A DNA stretch of 64,000 nucleotides, from NCBI GenBank assembly GCA_028023455.1, contig JAQFVV010012446.1, positions 1,302,001-1,366,000 of the forward strand, given 5' to 3'. The translations under genes and the position numbers were made by a program. Below the pieces are notes generated by a model. The model made no database searches. It was not told the DNA's origin and saw only the letters and a list, made by a program, of their open reading frames with translations. Shown one piece after another: positions 49,860 through 61,397 of the stretch; the first letter of the stretch is position 1; every line of letters starts with the position of its first letter. The stretch comes from Epiperipatus broadwayi. Taxonomy: Eukaryota; Onychophora; Udeonychophora; Euonychophora; Peripatidae.

Positions 49860-50305
49860 TTGTAGCATTTTCTTTAATTTTTTTATAATTTGTTGTTTTC
49901 GATGTATTTGCTATACATATATTGTCTGAGGCATTTTTATTTGTCGATTTTGAGGCGTTTTTTTGATTTGGGGGGGGGGTATACCTCATAATGCAATTTT
50001 CATGATTTTTTGTTTTTATTATTTGAATTTTTTAGCATTTTCTTTCATTTTTTTATAATTTGTTGTTTTCGATGTATTTGCTATACATATATTGTCTGAG
50101 GCATTTTTATTTGTCGATTTTGAGGCGTTTTTTTGATTTTGGGGGGGGGGGTATACCTCATAATGCAATTTTCATGTTTTTTTGTTTTTATTATTTGAAT
50201 TTTGTAGCATTTTCTTTAATTTTTTTTTAATTTGTAGTTTTCGCTTTATTTGCTGTACATATATTGCCTTAGGCATTTTTATTAGTCGATTTTGAGGCGT
50301 TTTGT
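49860..50305 (+). repeat. Three tandem units of about 170 bp, right arm
   Basis: The word gcatttttatttgtcgattttgaggcgtt recurs at about 49931, 50101 and (as attagtcgatt) 50274. Units 1 and 2 carry poly-G runs of 10-12 followed by tatacctcataatgcaattttcatg. Compared with two units in the left arm, one unit was gained here or lost there. Confidence 0.87.
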
Positions 50306-50740
50306 AAAAAAATTTATCACTTGCCATTTTCAGGCCGTTTGTTGATGATGTCGCCGCGCCCTCTGACGGCTATCTGCAAACCACGACCGTTTTTTTAAAT
50401 ATTTTTCTTTATTAACATATACAAATTAAATAATAACAATAAATGTAAAATAAAATCAACAAATGACAATTTTATTCGTGTTTTTTATTTTGCTTTATTA
50501 GAAAAAAAAACAATCTTCTATCGGATATTTTTTTTAGTGGGGTTACACCTTTTTTTTTTTGTTGTTAGTCTTCCTGTTAAATTTAAATTTTTACAGAGGA
50601 ACAGATATTATTGTGTTACCGCTATTTTTTACTTTCTTAGTCTTCGTTTTACATTTTAATTTTTACAGAAAAACAGATATTAGTATCATCTTACCACTGT
50701 TTTTTAATTCAAATAGAATGACAACAAAAAGTAAAAGTTG

Positions 50741-50770
50741 TTAGGGTTAGGGTTAGATTTAGGGTTAGGG
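50741..50770 (+). repeat. Interstitial telomere-like array (TTAGGG)5
   Basis: Five hexamers in a row: TTAGGG, TTAGGG, TTAGAT, TTAGGG, TTAGGG. This is the telomere repeat of many animals (not the TTAGG of most arthropods). It sits inside a mobile element, between the palindrome and the right TIR. Confidence 0.9.
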
Positions 50771-51598
50771 TTCTGTTGTTTGTAATGCTAAAATAAAAAA
50801 TATCAAAATCGTATTTTTATAACTATTTTTTATTAACATATATAAAATAAATGATAACAATAAACGTAAAATATATTCAAGAAAGTATAATTTCATTCGT
50901 GTTTTTTTTTTGAAAAAAATTATTTGGTTTAAAAATCAGTAGTCAGAGAAAAGAAAGAAAGTAAAAGTTTTTTAAACAACAACAAATATGTATATAAAAT
51001 GTCTTCTTTACTTATTAAACATGTTTATAATATATGCTTTTTATGAAATTTAAAAAAAGAGGGTAGAATTGTACCTTTCTTACTGGATATTTTTGTGTTA
51101 CCGTTATTTTTTATTTCAAAAATAAACAGACGGTAGAATATTATTTGTCTCGTGGAATGTTATGAACAGTCCGTTACTTGACGCGTTACCTAATTCCAAC
51201 TCACTTTACACATATATCTTGTCAACATTTTGCCACTTAAAACTTCAATACAGTATGGTGTAAAGAGTCTGATAATTATTAATTAAGAAAATCTGAACAT
51301 TTGAATACTTTAAAAAAAAAAAAAAATTCAATCAAACCACATTTCCATCCAATTCAAATACACACACCCTCTCACCAACCCATAACAATTGTATGAACTG
51401 TGCGAATTCGCCAAATTTATTTGCTGCGATGCGACATACATGCTGTACTGCGACGTGACACAGCGGCCTGCAATTTGTAGCACAACAAAAAAGTTGTACT
51501 ATAGAAAACGCGGATTCGAACGTGTCGGCTGCGGAAACTGTATTTTTATGTCTTTTAGCACGTTAAACGGTGCCATCGCGCAGCGTCTTTGTCCATAA

Positions 51599-54500
51599 GA
51601 CTACAATCCAGCCTTCTTTGAGATATTTGCCACAAATTTTAAATTACCATTTTTTTTTACATGTATTCAGAGGAGCTAGGAAATAGCTACTGTAATTCAG
51701 ATTGATGTTTATGAATATATATATATGGATAATGTTTATTTTAGCAATTCATTTGGGATATGTTTATGAAATTTACTTAGAAAAAAATTTAGATCAATTC
51801 TCTTTTAGATTATAAATTAATGTAAAAGTCCAGAATGTGCTTCATGCTTGTCATTTTAACTATGGTTAGCTTTTAGATAATATTTAAAGTTGGAATGCTA
51901 AATGAAACTGCTGTTGTAAGTAGTGTTATTTTAATAATATATATATTTAATTTATCAGTATATTTTAAATGGCACAATAGGCACTAATATATATATATAT
52001 TTTTTTACTGTTCACACATTTAAATTTTTATTCAATCTTGATAGAATAATGTAATAAGTGTGTAAAACTTGTGAATAGTATGTCCAACAAAGTACTTTTA
52101 TCTTTGAAATACAGTACTTCATAATAAAGAAATTATAAAAGTACAGTAGTAAATTTGTTTAATGAATTTTTAAATTAAAATTTATAAATAATTAAAATAC
52201 AATCTAGAATAATCTTGTGATGACAATTTAATGTTTATTTTGGTTTCAGCATATTTTGCTTGTTTTAATAGACTTGCATTTATTCTTCTGATCAATCCAC
52301 ACTATATACCTGAGTTTTTTATCTTTCAGTTAAGAGTAGCTAGATGCCATATTTCTGATCAGTAATTAGATAATTATGACTTGAAAAAAACTGCACTTTC
52401 AAGTTCCACAAACTAGTAGATATGATTCTAACCACAGCATTGCATGAGGCTCTTATAAACTTTTTTTGGTTTTAATGTATCTAAAGGTTATTTTTTTGTA
52501 TAAAATAAATATCAGAAATTTTTAAAGTTTGAGATAATGCTTATAAATGTAAAGTTTAAAGGTGACACTTTTTAAAAAAAGTTTTTTAATCATTTTTTAT
52601 CACACATTTACAAAAATGAAATCGCTGAAAAAATATAATTTTATAAAACTTCTTTCACCACAAAACATAATACAAGTAACTATTGAAGAAGCTAAAAGTG
52701 TTTAAAAACTATTTTATTACAAAGTCAGGTTCTTCATTAAAAAAAAACTAGACTAATATGTGATGGGGGATATAAGATGGAACAAAATTATTAGAATTCA
52801 TGACTTATGTTTACTAACAATTTATTCAAACTATCTGAGACTTTTACTTGCATACTTTATGCAATCTTGTATTACCATATATACTTTGTGTGTGTGTGTG
52901 TATATATATATAGTATTCAGTATTATTTCTGGGAGCTTCTGTGTAATAAAAGTATAATAGCTAAATAGCTGATGTTTCAGTACAATATCAAGTACTTTCT
53001 TTAGAGGTTCTTTCTCAAATCGTAAGAATGTGTTGTGTGATTAAAAGTCATTTTTTCTTTGTTATTTTCTCATTCTCAAATTCTATTGGTTGAGAAATTT
53101 TAAAAAGTATTTTACTGATAGCTTCTTCCAAATATGCAAATCATAGTACACTTTCCCATTAAATTTAGACTCCAAGTTGTGCAACATGTTTAGTTCACAA
53201 AGCCTCCAATCTCTTGATGTTGCTGTAATGCTATACTTAAAGTTGATAAATTTCAGTATTGGAATGAATTAAACTTATTTTGTTCTATGAGCTATATATA
53301 AGCAAATATATTGTAAATTAATGCAAATATTGTTATGAATGTTTATCTGAACCTTATATTTTGTAAAAGTTTTGATATCAGTCAAGTTCTTTTACTTGTT
53401 CTATATTTTAAAATTATTCTGCTATGTACATTCTGTATGATTTTTTATGAATCAGATATAGAACAGTTTATGTGGATGCATAGGAGGAAAAAAATGATTT
53501 TCTAGCAAGAATAGTGAATTTTCTAAGTTTTAAATGTTGAATATAATGTTTTTTTTTTAAAAATAAAAAATGTAGATTGCAAAAAGAATTTTTAGATTAA
53601 GCATTTCAAGAAATCTTATGGAGCAAATGAAACTTTTACTAATTATGAAGTGATCCCTAATGATTGTTACAGATTAAAATAACGCTATTTAAATAAATAA
53701 CTCATTATATATGTGTTTAATAATAAGTAACGAAAAGCAAATGGCAGGTGATAGCATCATTGTAACATTTTTATACTTTTATCACTACACTTTTTAACAC
53801 TTCACATTTTTAAATTTTGCATTGTCTTTTTTTATTTAATTGGTTGGGTTAGAAAATAAACTTTGCCCTAGCTTGAGTATGACATTTAATAAATATACTT
53901 CTGGAACTGATTGAGTTAGTTGGTGATTGAGTTAGTTGGTTGAGGCTTCATTAAATATATATATATATATGTATACTATTCCTTGACAAATGAAATGATA
54001 ATTATCATGACATTTTTGAATAAATAAAATGTATTCTTGTCATTGTAATTTCTGAATAAGAAAAGTAAATATTGTATATAAAAAGAAATTATAGAAATTT
54101 TTTTTTTTCTCACCACAGCAATTTATTAGACATGCTTTTTGATTTCATATATCAAAATGTGATAAAGAAAAAATTTAAAGAATTATTTATTGCTTTTTAG
54201 CGTTTTTTTACAGTGTTGAATGTTGTTTTCTAATTGATCACCAGAAGTTTCTTGATAAGGTTAGACAAATTTAATTACTAACGTATCTATATTAAAGAGC
54301 TACTTGTACTCAAATTTGATTATTCAGGTATACTATTTTATCAACTTCGGACATAACATTGTTACATTTTTCGAGTAGAACTGAATTTATGCAACTGAAT
54401 AAGTTTATTAAACAATTCCATTCCTGATTTAAAATGTAAGAACAGTGTATGAATAATCTTTGCTTCAAATTTTATTTTAAGTAAAAATAATCTTTTTGTA

Positions 54501-56341
54501 TTTTAGAGACTTTGATAAAATATCTTTTGGATGAAAAAAAATGTATAATTTATTTCAAATGCTTGAATCCCAATAATAATTCCTGCAATAATCTCCTATG
54601 CTAGTTTTAGCAAACTTGTAATACATTATTGCTAAATAGCATTCACTACATTTGACTATGAATTAATGCAGTAGGCCACTGAAGCTTAATATTATGGAGT
54701 GGATTCTTGTTTCTTTGCTCATAACTTCTTATGAACTTTCATGCAGTAAACCATTCAATTACTTATTTATGTAATTTAAATAATTAATATTGTGAGTTTT
54801 CCTATCCATTATTTTAATGTCATGAATTTTTTTGTACATTTCACTTGATAAATATATTGTATTGGTAATTAAGTGAAATAATGTAATTATTAATAGATTG
54901 ATATTAGAGGTTATCAAATTAAAAGTATCTGATTTTATTTACAAAACATAGTTAACTATGTGAAATAAATCTGCTTGTTTTGACATTGCAATAATCTTTT
55001 ATGGTTATATAGATAAATCATGATGTACAGTATTTCCTTGGTAATCATTAGAAATGTATATATTTTTTAATGTCTTGATTCATTATTTAATTTGAGGGGG
55101 GGGGGTATTTTTATTTTTTGACTTTGGTTCTTTTGTATTTTTTTATGTTATTGGCATGTGTATATACGCAATTCTTTTTTGTTAGTATTTTGTTCAATTT
55201 CATGACTTAGGCAAAATTAATATTTTCAGCAACTAACCCCCCCCCCCCCCCAAGCGATCTTCCATTTCCTTTTATCTTCATAAATTATTTAAACAATTGT
55301 AAGTTGCTTTTTCTGAATATTCTATCTATTATCTCAAATTTCTTTATTTCTTCAGTCCTATTTATAATTTGAGATTCTTTATGTTCCATATCTGTATCTG
55401 TCCAAATGTTAACTACATTTTTATTTTTTTAGAAATTTATTTTAAAAAAAATCAACAACTTGTGAACTCATTTTTCCTGTAATATATGTATAAAATTAAT
55501 AAATATTTGCTCAGATTTATGTAATGTATGCAAAATATGTTGCAGTATGCTTAAATACATATAAAATGAGTTAAACTACATTCAAGCATTAAAAAAATTA
55601 ATTATTAGACGTTCAATGTATTGAGAGAAACCAATTAACTTGTCATTATACAGTATTTTGTCATAAACTTGAAAATTTTTCATTATTCTAATAATATAAT
55701 GGATCCAACCCTTACAAAATAGTATTGCTTCATTGGATAGAACTGGTATTGTATCTCCTGGTTCATCTGAAGAATTCTCAGTTAAAGAATAAAATTCTTT
55801 ATAGTGGTAATGTAATTGTTATACTTTTGATACGAGTAACCAGCTATTCGTTTATATATTTGTGTTATTTAATTAATCATTTTTGTTACATGTAGTTTTA
55901 TGTACACAATTTGTATTAATGTGTTTGAACATCTGACTTATGTGTTGAATGTTAATAATTTAAAGTTTATGATTTAATTCAGAATATGAGGTGATAGACT
56001 AAATTGCATTTAGAAGATGGTAAGCCCTGATAATGATCAGGTATTTTTATTTGGTATATTAACACTTCAACCCATCTTAAGACAGAGAACATATACTAAT
56101 ATATATATATAATTATGTGAAATTTATTCATATATTATATACCGTGGGCATGCAAGAATATGTGTTTGAGAATGTTTTAAACATAACATCAATTGGACCA
56201 AAATGACTTGTTTTATTATACTTTTTGGTTCTAATAATTTTATCTATTGTGTATTTTTTATATAGATCATATGCTTCATTTTAGTTGTAAAATTAATTTA
56301 TTGATAACCCTTTTCTAATAAGTTATCATATATTAATTTAG
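51599..56341. other. End of the large intron, nothing coding recognised
   Basis: AT-rich. It includes a GT/TA microsatellite at 52886-52912, the duplicated phrase gattgagttagttggt near 53908-53940, a run of nine G near 55096 and a run of about 16 C near 55237. A 65-codon frame at 52760 ends in the microsatellite and is not supported. Confidence 0.45.
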
Positions 56342-56451
56342 GTCGACCAATTCGTTCAAGTAGTAGTAGTGGGAAAAATTTATGGGTTAGTGGTTTGTCT
56401 TCCACTACTAGAGCAACTGATCTGAAAACATTATTCAGTAAATATGGGAAG
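56342..56451 (+). CDS. SAFB: SAFB-like gene, exon E (first half of the RRM)
   Basis: SAFB proteins bind DNA through SAP and RNA through a single RRM; they act in nuclear matrix attachment, transcription and splicing. Acceptor aatttag|gtcgac; donor aag|gtaatg. With one base from exon D it reads [20 protein letters not shown], then [17 protein letters not shown], 110 bases ending in phase 0. LWVSGL is RNP2 (beta1), and [14 protein letters not shown] is helix alpha1 leading to beta2. The string [14 protein letters not shown] is characteristic of SAFB/SAFB2/SLTM. In relatives the next residues are VVGAKVVTNA, and RNP1 (RCYGFVTM) follows; neither is in the window, so the gene continues past 64,000 or its next exon was missed. 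Confidence 0.95.
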
Positions 56452-58500
56452 GTAATGTAATGTCTTTATTTTTTTTTTTAAGTGATACATTATTGATTAT
56501 TTTGTTTGTAATGCTTACAAAATCTAAATAAACAACAAAAAAAAAAGTTTAATTTGTAATCATTAAGAAATAATTTTTTGTGTGAATCATCTGACGATTA
56601 GTTTTGATCTTTGAAAATTCTGATTACTAAATGAAATTTGATAATTAAGTAGTAGATAGATACATAATTTAAATTTTAAATCTGAGAGTCAAATCTTATT
56701 GATTATTTGTTAGCTATAAGTTATATTGCGATTGAAAAATAAGTGTAATGGAACACTATACAACAACTATCTTGTGCAATGTATAATTTAGACATTGTAC
56801 ATTTTCCCACTAAATTAAGATTGTAACACAAATGTGAAGTCACATAATGATAATGTTTTGTAAGGATTTGTTACCAATTTATTTCATCTAATTCAAATTA
56901 TCAGTATTTCAAAGTTATACAAACTAGATATTACTATAATTATCCTATTAAACATCAAATTATTCTTTATAATTGAGATTTAAAGATGAAATATTTAACA
57001 TTATAAATTACAATATTTATAGAGTGCATAGAACTTAAATTTAATAGACTTTCTTTCATTTGGTTTTTATATACAAATGTATGAGTTGAAGATTATCTTT
57101 TAAATAATTAAACGTTCAAATCAAGATAGTGCTTGTTAATTTACATATATATGATCTTCAATTTGAATAGATTTTGAGGCAAAATCAAATTATTTTTTAG
57201 ATTAACTATTCTTAACCCTTGCATGCAATCATGCTGTGCCATGGACATTGTGATTCGATTAATGTATTTTCCATTCTTGTGTATTCCACATAATTTTAAT
57301 ATTTTATAATAAAAAATATTTTTGCATTAAAATAATTGATTTCATTTATAAGTTTTAAAAAAATATAATAATTGAAATTTTGCATATCTAATAAATATAA
57401 CTATTAATTTTAAGTCAGACATTTGCTAAAAACTACAGGAAACTTATAAGATGACATAAAAACTTACATTGCACAAGGTTTTTTCTGCATTCCTACAAAG
57501 ATGAACCAGGGGAAAATTGATGACTCAGCACTGATGAAATACTGTAAATGATAGCTTGACCGTTGAAAACTCATTTTTTTATGTCTTTGTTAAATTTGTA
57601 ATTTTGACAATCACTTAAAAATATAAAATATTAAATGCTTTATAAAGGTAACTCACTTAAAATGTTTTTTGATATAATATTTTATAAATAATATGTACAT
57701 ACAATGTTTTTTTTTACATATTTTGATATGGTTAGCACATAAATTTAATATATTTGGTGGTTTTTTTTTAATTTGTGACTTTCTACAAATATTTTAAATA
57801 TATTTTTTTTTGGACACACTTTATTTTATTGAAGATCCTAATATATATATAAAGTTTACATAAGCATAAAAATGAAAAGTATTTTTTGTTGCATAAATTA
57901 CATGTAATAGATGTAATATATATATAATGTAAAGTTCTTAAGGGAGAAAAAATCAATTTTTTTAAAAAAGAAAACCTCTTCACAAAAGAAAACTCAATTA
58001 GAAAGTTTACAATTTAGTATTTATATTTTTATATTCCATAATGGCTATGTTGTAAGAATAATTAGTTTTGCATTTTGTTCTAGCCTTTTCTTCACCATTA
58101 AATATTTTTTTTGTTTTGATTGTCAACTTTTTTCATCTTCTTATTTTTCTTATGTCATATATATTTTTTTCCAACTTAATCTTCAACATGGTCGGTAATA
58201 TCCACTAGTGGATGTTTTAAGATTTTTGGTAGGCGGTAATTGATTTAATGCCATAGTACTTTCATTTAATTTTTTAAAAACTACATCTTTATTTTATGAC
58301 CCTGTTTTTTTTTTTTTTTATTCAATCAGTATATTTTGAACGTATTGTCAATATTTAGGAATTTTGTATTGCATGGTCTTGTAATGTCACACATTCAATA
58401 TGAAATCCTAAAAATGTGAAACATACAATTCTGGTAGATGCTGTCACATATAATATAAAACGTGATCACATCACACAAAAATCTGATGGATGATGACATA
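56452..58500. other. Intron start, nothing recognised
   Basis: AT-rich with TA runs; no exon encoding the rest of the RRM was found. Confidence 0.4.
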
Positions 58501-58539
58501 ATAATAGGCCATAGAATTTGATTAGTTCAATTGACTGGT

Positions 58540-60140
58540 TGTTTGCAGAATAATTTTTTGTTAAAAATTGTATTTTCCAAATGTATCCAAGTTTTCATTA
58601 TACCTTCTAAGAAAAAGTATACTTGTTCATATTCAACCGAATATTTGGTATATGGTTTCATTGAATCACCAATAAATGAAACCATAATAATGTGCTTATT
58701 GTGTCAAAAATAGTTTTCTAACAAAGTAGTGAAACTGTCTTGATTGCAAGAACATCATCTTCATACTAAAAACAAAGATAAGGTGAAAAATCTGTAGAAT
58801 ATTTGAAAGATATTTATGAACACTAAAAAACATAATACTATAACCTCAACATTTGAAAATGTATTCAAGAAAAATGTTTGACTAATAGCAAATTATCTAT
58901 CTGAACTTATTGCTAAAAATGGTAGAGCCCATACTATTGGAGAAAAATTATTAAAACCATATTTCTTCTATCAACAATGATGCATCAGGACCCAGTTGAT
59001 ATTATTAAAAAAAATTGATTAGTGATAACACAAATAGATGGTAGATCATAGAAATGGCAGTTGTATGCTTCAAACAATTATTTTCTGCAAGAAAGGTTGT
59101 TTGCTTGTAACCTTATGGATACAAAAGAGATATCCATTTATACTATAATTCAATCAGATTTGCTCATACAAAAAATGGATAAGCAGAAATGGTTGGCTGC
59201 TATCTAGCGTTATATGTCCCTTTGAAGAAAGTTCTCAACATGTGCCCATTGTATTAGTATTATTCTCAGACAACATCTTGCTGCAAAACATATTAGCTCC
59301 AATTTACATTTATATTTAATAATTGTCTTAAATGCAGTTAACAAGATTAAATTTAATGGGGAAAAAAATTGTTGAGTATGTAGGCAGTTTTGTAAAGATA
59401 TATTTGACTGATTCTTCATACAGAAGTGCATTAGTTATTAAGAGGGCATTGTCTTTCACATTTTGTGGAATTATATATGACTATTTTAGCGGTTTTTGAA
59501 AATGCCAAAGAAGTTGATATGTGCCGGAAATTAATAACACACAAAAATGATTTTTTTATTTATTTAGCTGATATTTTTACTAAATTACATCTGCAAGAAA
59601 AAATTATGACTCTATTAAATACAAAAAAAAATATTTGTCTATTTATTGATAAATTCAATTTGTTTATACAAAATAGGATGAATAAGGAATTAAATCAGTT
59701 TCCTAAGTTGCTGTCAATCAAAGATGATTTTACAGTTAATGACTTGGAAACATAGTTATCTTCTTAAACTCAAATTTGTCTTGGTTACCCATTTTCAAGA
59801 TATCAATTTGTAAGTGGATGCATGGATGGAGTCCCCATTTAATGTGAATATAACTGAAGTTGAAATTAGGTTGCAAGAAGAGTTATTACAACTGAAATAT
59901 GACACTAAGAATAAAATAAATTTCATTGAAGAATGATAACTATAACTATGGCAAAATAAAAAAAAAATCCCAAATTGTATTCATCTTTATAGAATAAAAT
60001 ATTTTCACTCCTGATAGCTTTTCCAGCTTCACATTTTGTGGAAGCAGGATTTAGTGTTGTGAACAAACTTTTGACCAAAGGGAGAAACCGCTTGCATGTA
60101 CAAGATGGGAAATATCTTTGATTATTTTTGACCAAATGTA
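58540..60140 (+). pseudogene. Decayed hAT transposase (ZBED5/Buster-like)
   Basis: Fragments appear in the expected order on the plus strand. Near 58600-58710, RKYTCSYSTEYLVYGFIESP then IMCLLCQK is like the BED-type C-x-x-C entry. It is followed in another frame by HLHTKNKDKVKN, completing the H-x-x-x-x-H part. Near 58895-58960 comes NYLSELIAKNGRAHTIGEKL. At 59540-59755, FFIYLADIFTKLHLQEKIMT and later FIDKFNLFIQNRM match the LADIF-KLN-LN-x-x-LQG segment. Near 60020-60140, FPASHFVEAGFSVVNKLLTK then GRNRLHV is the C-terminal dimerisation block. Many stops and frameshifts make it dead. No TIRs were located. Confidence 0.82.
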
Positions 60141-60208
60141 AACGCTAATCAACATCAAACACAAGATTCTCATTAAAAATAATTTTTATTAAGCATTCAT
60201 ATATATAT

Positions 60209-61397
60209 TGTGGCGGGTCCGTTCATTAGATCCTGCATACTCTACATGCTAGGTTCAACTGGGTTTAAACCTTATTATTATGACTTTTTATAATAACTAT
60301 TGCGTGAATGGATTGGCCCTTCGAGCAGAGGAGAGAATATTACTGATAGCAGAGCTGTCAACAATAGCCACGATCAGACCGAGCTATGCAACACATAACA
60401 CGATCACATTTCTAGACCATGGCCGACCTCGACTGCTAGATTCAAACCCCCACTATCCAAGCACTTTATTTGGTTTCGGAGTAAACCTCGGGCGCCAGCT
60501 AGTTTCTAGAACTATTGTGTTTGGACAGTAGGCCCATAATCCAGCGCTCGAAAACATCTTATGGCCAGCTCAATCGGAACTACAATAACTACTAAATTTA
60601 ACTAGTGGTAAAATTTACTTAATTAATGATAAAGAATCGACCGACAGATATTAAGTTTTAAAGGCAATTTATTTTAATTAAACACTAATTATTAAAGTTT
60701 TAAACTACTTCTAGATATTTTTTTTAATTAACATAAACATTTAAAGTACTTATATATGACCATGCACACACATTTTAAATATAATCTTAACAACATTAAA
60801 TGACAAAGTATTAAATAGTATGATAAATATTAAATATAAGGCATTCAAACCAACACGCACATCAATAGTTCTTTATGCGGCAATAGATTTCCCTTTACTA
60901 CTAACTCTGGAGGCTTTATGGATGGCAATGACTACTTTGAATTTATAAATGGAAATAAGAAAGTTATTAAATACCTAGGTTTTTGGAGCGTGGAGATTTT
61001 GGTTGTTTGCTTCCTGTGTTTCCAGTGTGTTTTTGACTTATTTTACTATCAGCCGGCTGGATTTATGCTTCTGCGGAGGATTTCTGTTGATTAACGATCC
61101 TGGTTACTTATTCTATTAAGGTTGAGGACGGTTATTTATTTCTTGGCACTATTATTACGACAGTAGATATTCGGCCGGCTATCACTTATTGGGTGGCTGT
61201 TACCTCATCTCAGGCAGAGTACTGGTATTTGGATGAGGTTTGAAGTTCATTGTATGTTCTGATGAAGCTATTAACACTGTATGACTGATTGACTGATCAA
61301 AACTGAATTGAAAACTGAAACTCCTTGTGAAAATTTAGGTCTATTTATGTAACGACCTGTTGTCATTTTTTGTAGTCTGTTTTTGTAGCCGCCAGCA
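60209..61397 (+). mobile_element. Possible solo LTR or other insertion (tentative)
   Basis: A GC-richer block begins tgtggcgggtccgttcatt and ends near tagccgccagca, so its edges have a short TG...CA with inverted TGGCGG/CCGCCA, as some Gypsy-type LTRs do. I see no matching target duplication, primer-binding site or internal domain. An 83-codon frame (60280-60531) has no domain. A box-B-like gggtttgaatc lies on the minus strand near 60449. Confidence 0.3.

Larger units (their letters stand above)
45844..50387. repeat. Giant inverted repeat (about 2.2 kb per arm)
   Basis: The left arm runs from 45844 to near 48000 and the right arm from near 48060 to 50387. From about 46300 to 47880 the arms look almost identical to 48190-49750 read in reverse. 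For example, ggcagaaattagcgtgaaaa at 47739 is mirrored near 48312. Near the centre (47890-48180) pairing continues but with many mismatches. Both arms contain four copies of an acagattaatacgtagtaag-like motif and ggcggccaaaaa words. No open frame of note exists. Confidence 0.9.
45727..51598. mobile_element. 5.9-kb TIR element enclosing a giant palindrome
   Basis: The left end ttatggacaaagacgccgct, then cgatggcgccgtta, matches the inverted right end ttatggacaaagacgctgcg, then cgatggcaccgttta, a TIR of about 55 bp with substitutions. Inside lie a palindrome (45844-50387), a T-rich block and a short TTAGGG array. There is no transposase or other long frame. Two short frames, at 45657-45908 and 51389-51598, fall in the two ends and are TIR-derived. 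A target duplication could not be decided. Confidence 0.72.
33022..56341 (+). other. Intron of about 23.3 kb between SAFB exons D and E
   Basis: The intron is bounded by gtaaaa at 33022 and aatttag at 56341, and is phase 1. It contains most of the large mobile elements of the window, described separately. No further SAFB-like exon was found inside it: exon D joins exon E in frame. The open frames seen within it belong to elements or are chance. Confidence 0.75.

Noticed and set aside
60280-60531. 83-codon open frame in the possible LTR
   Set aside because: No recognised domain, and the GC-richer sequence explains the lack of stops.
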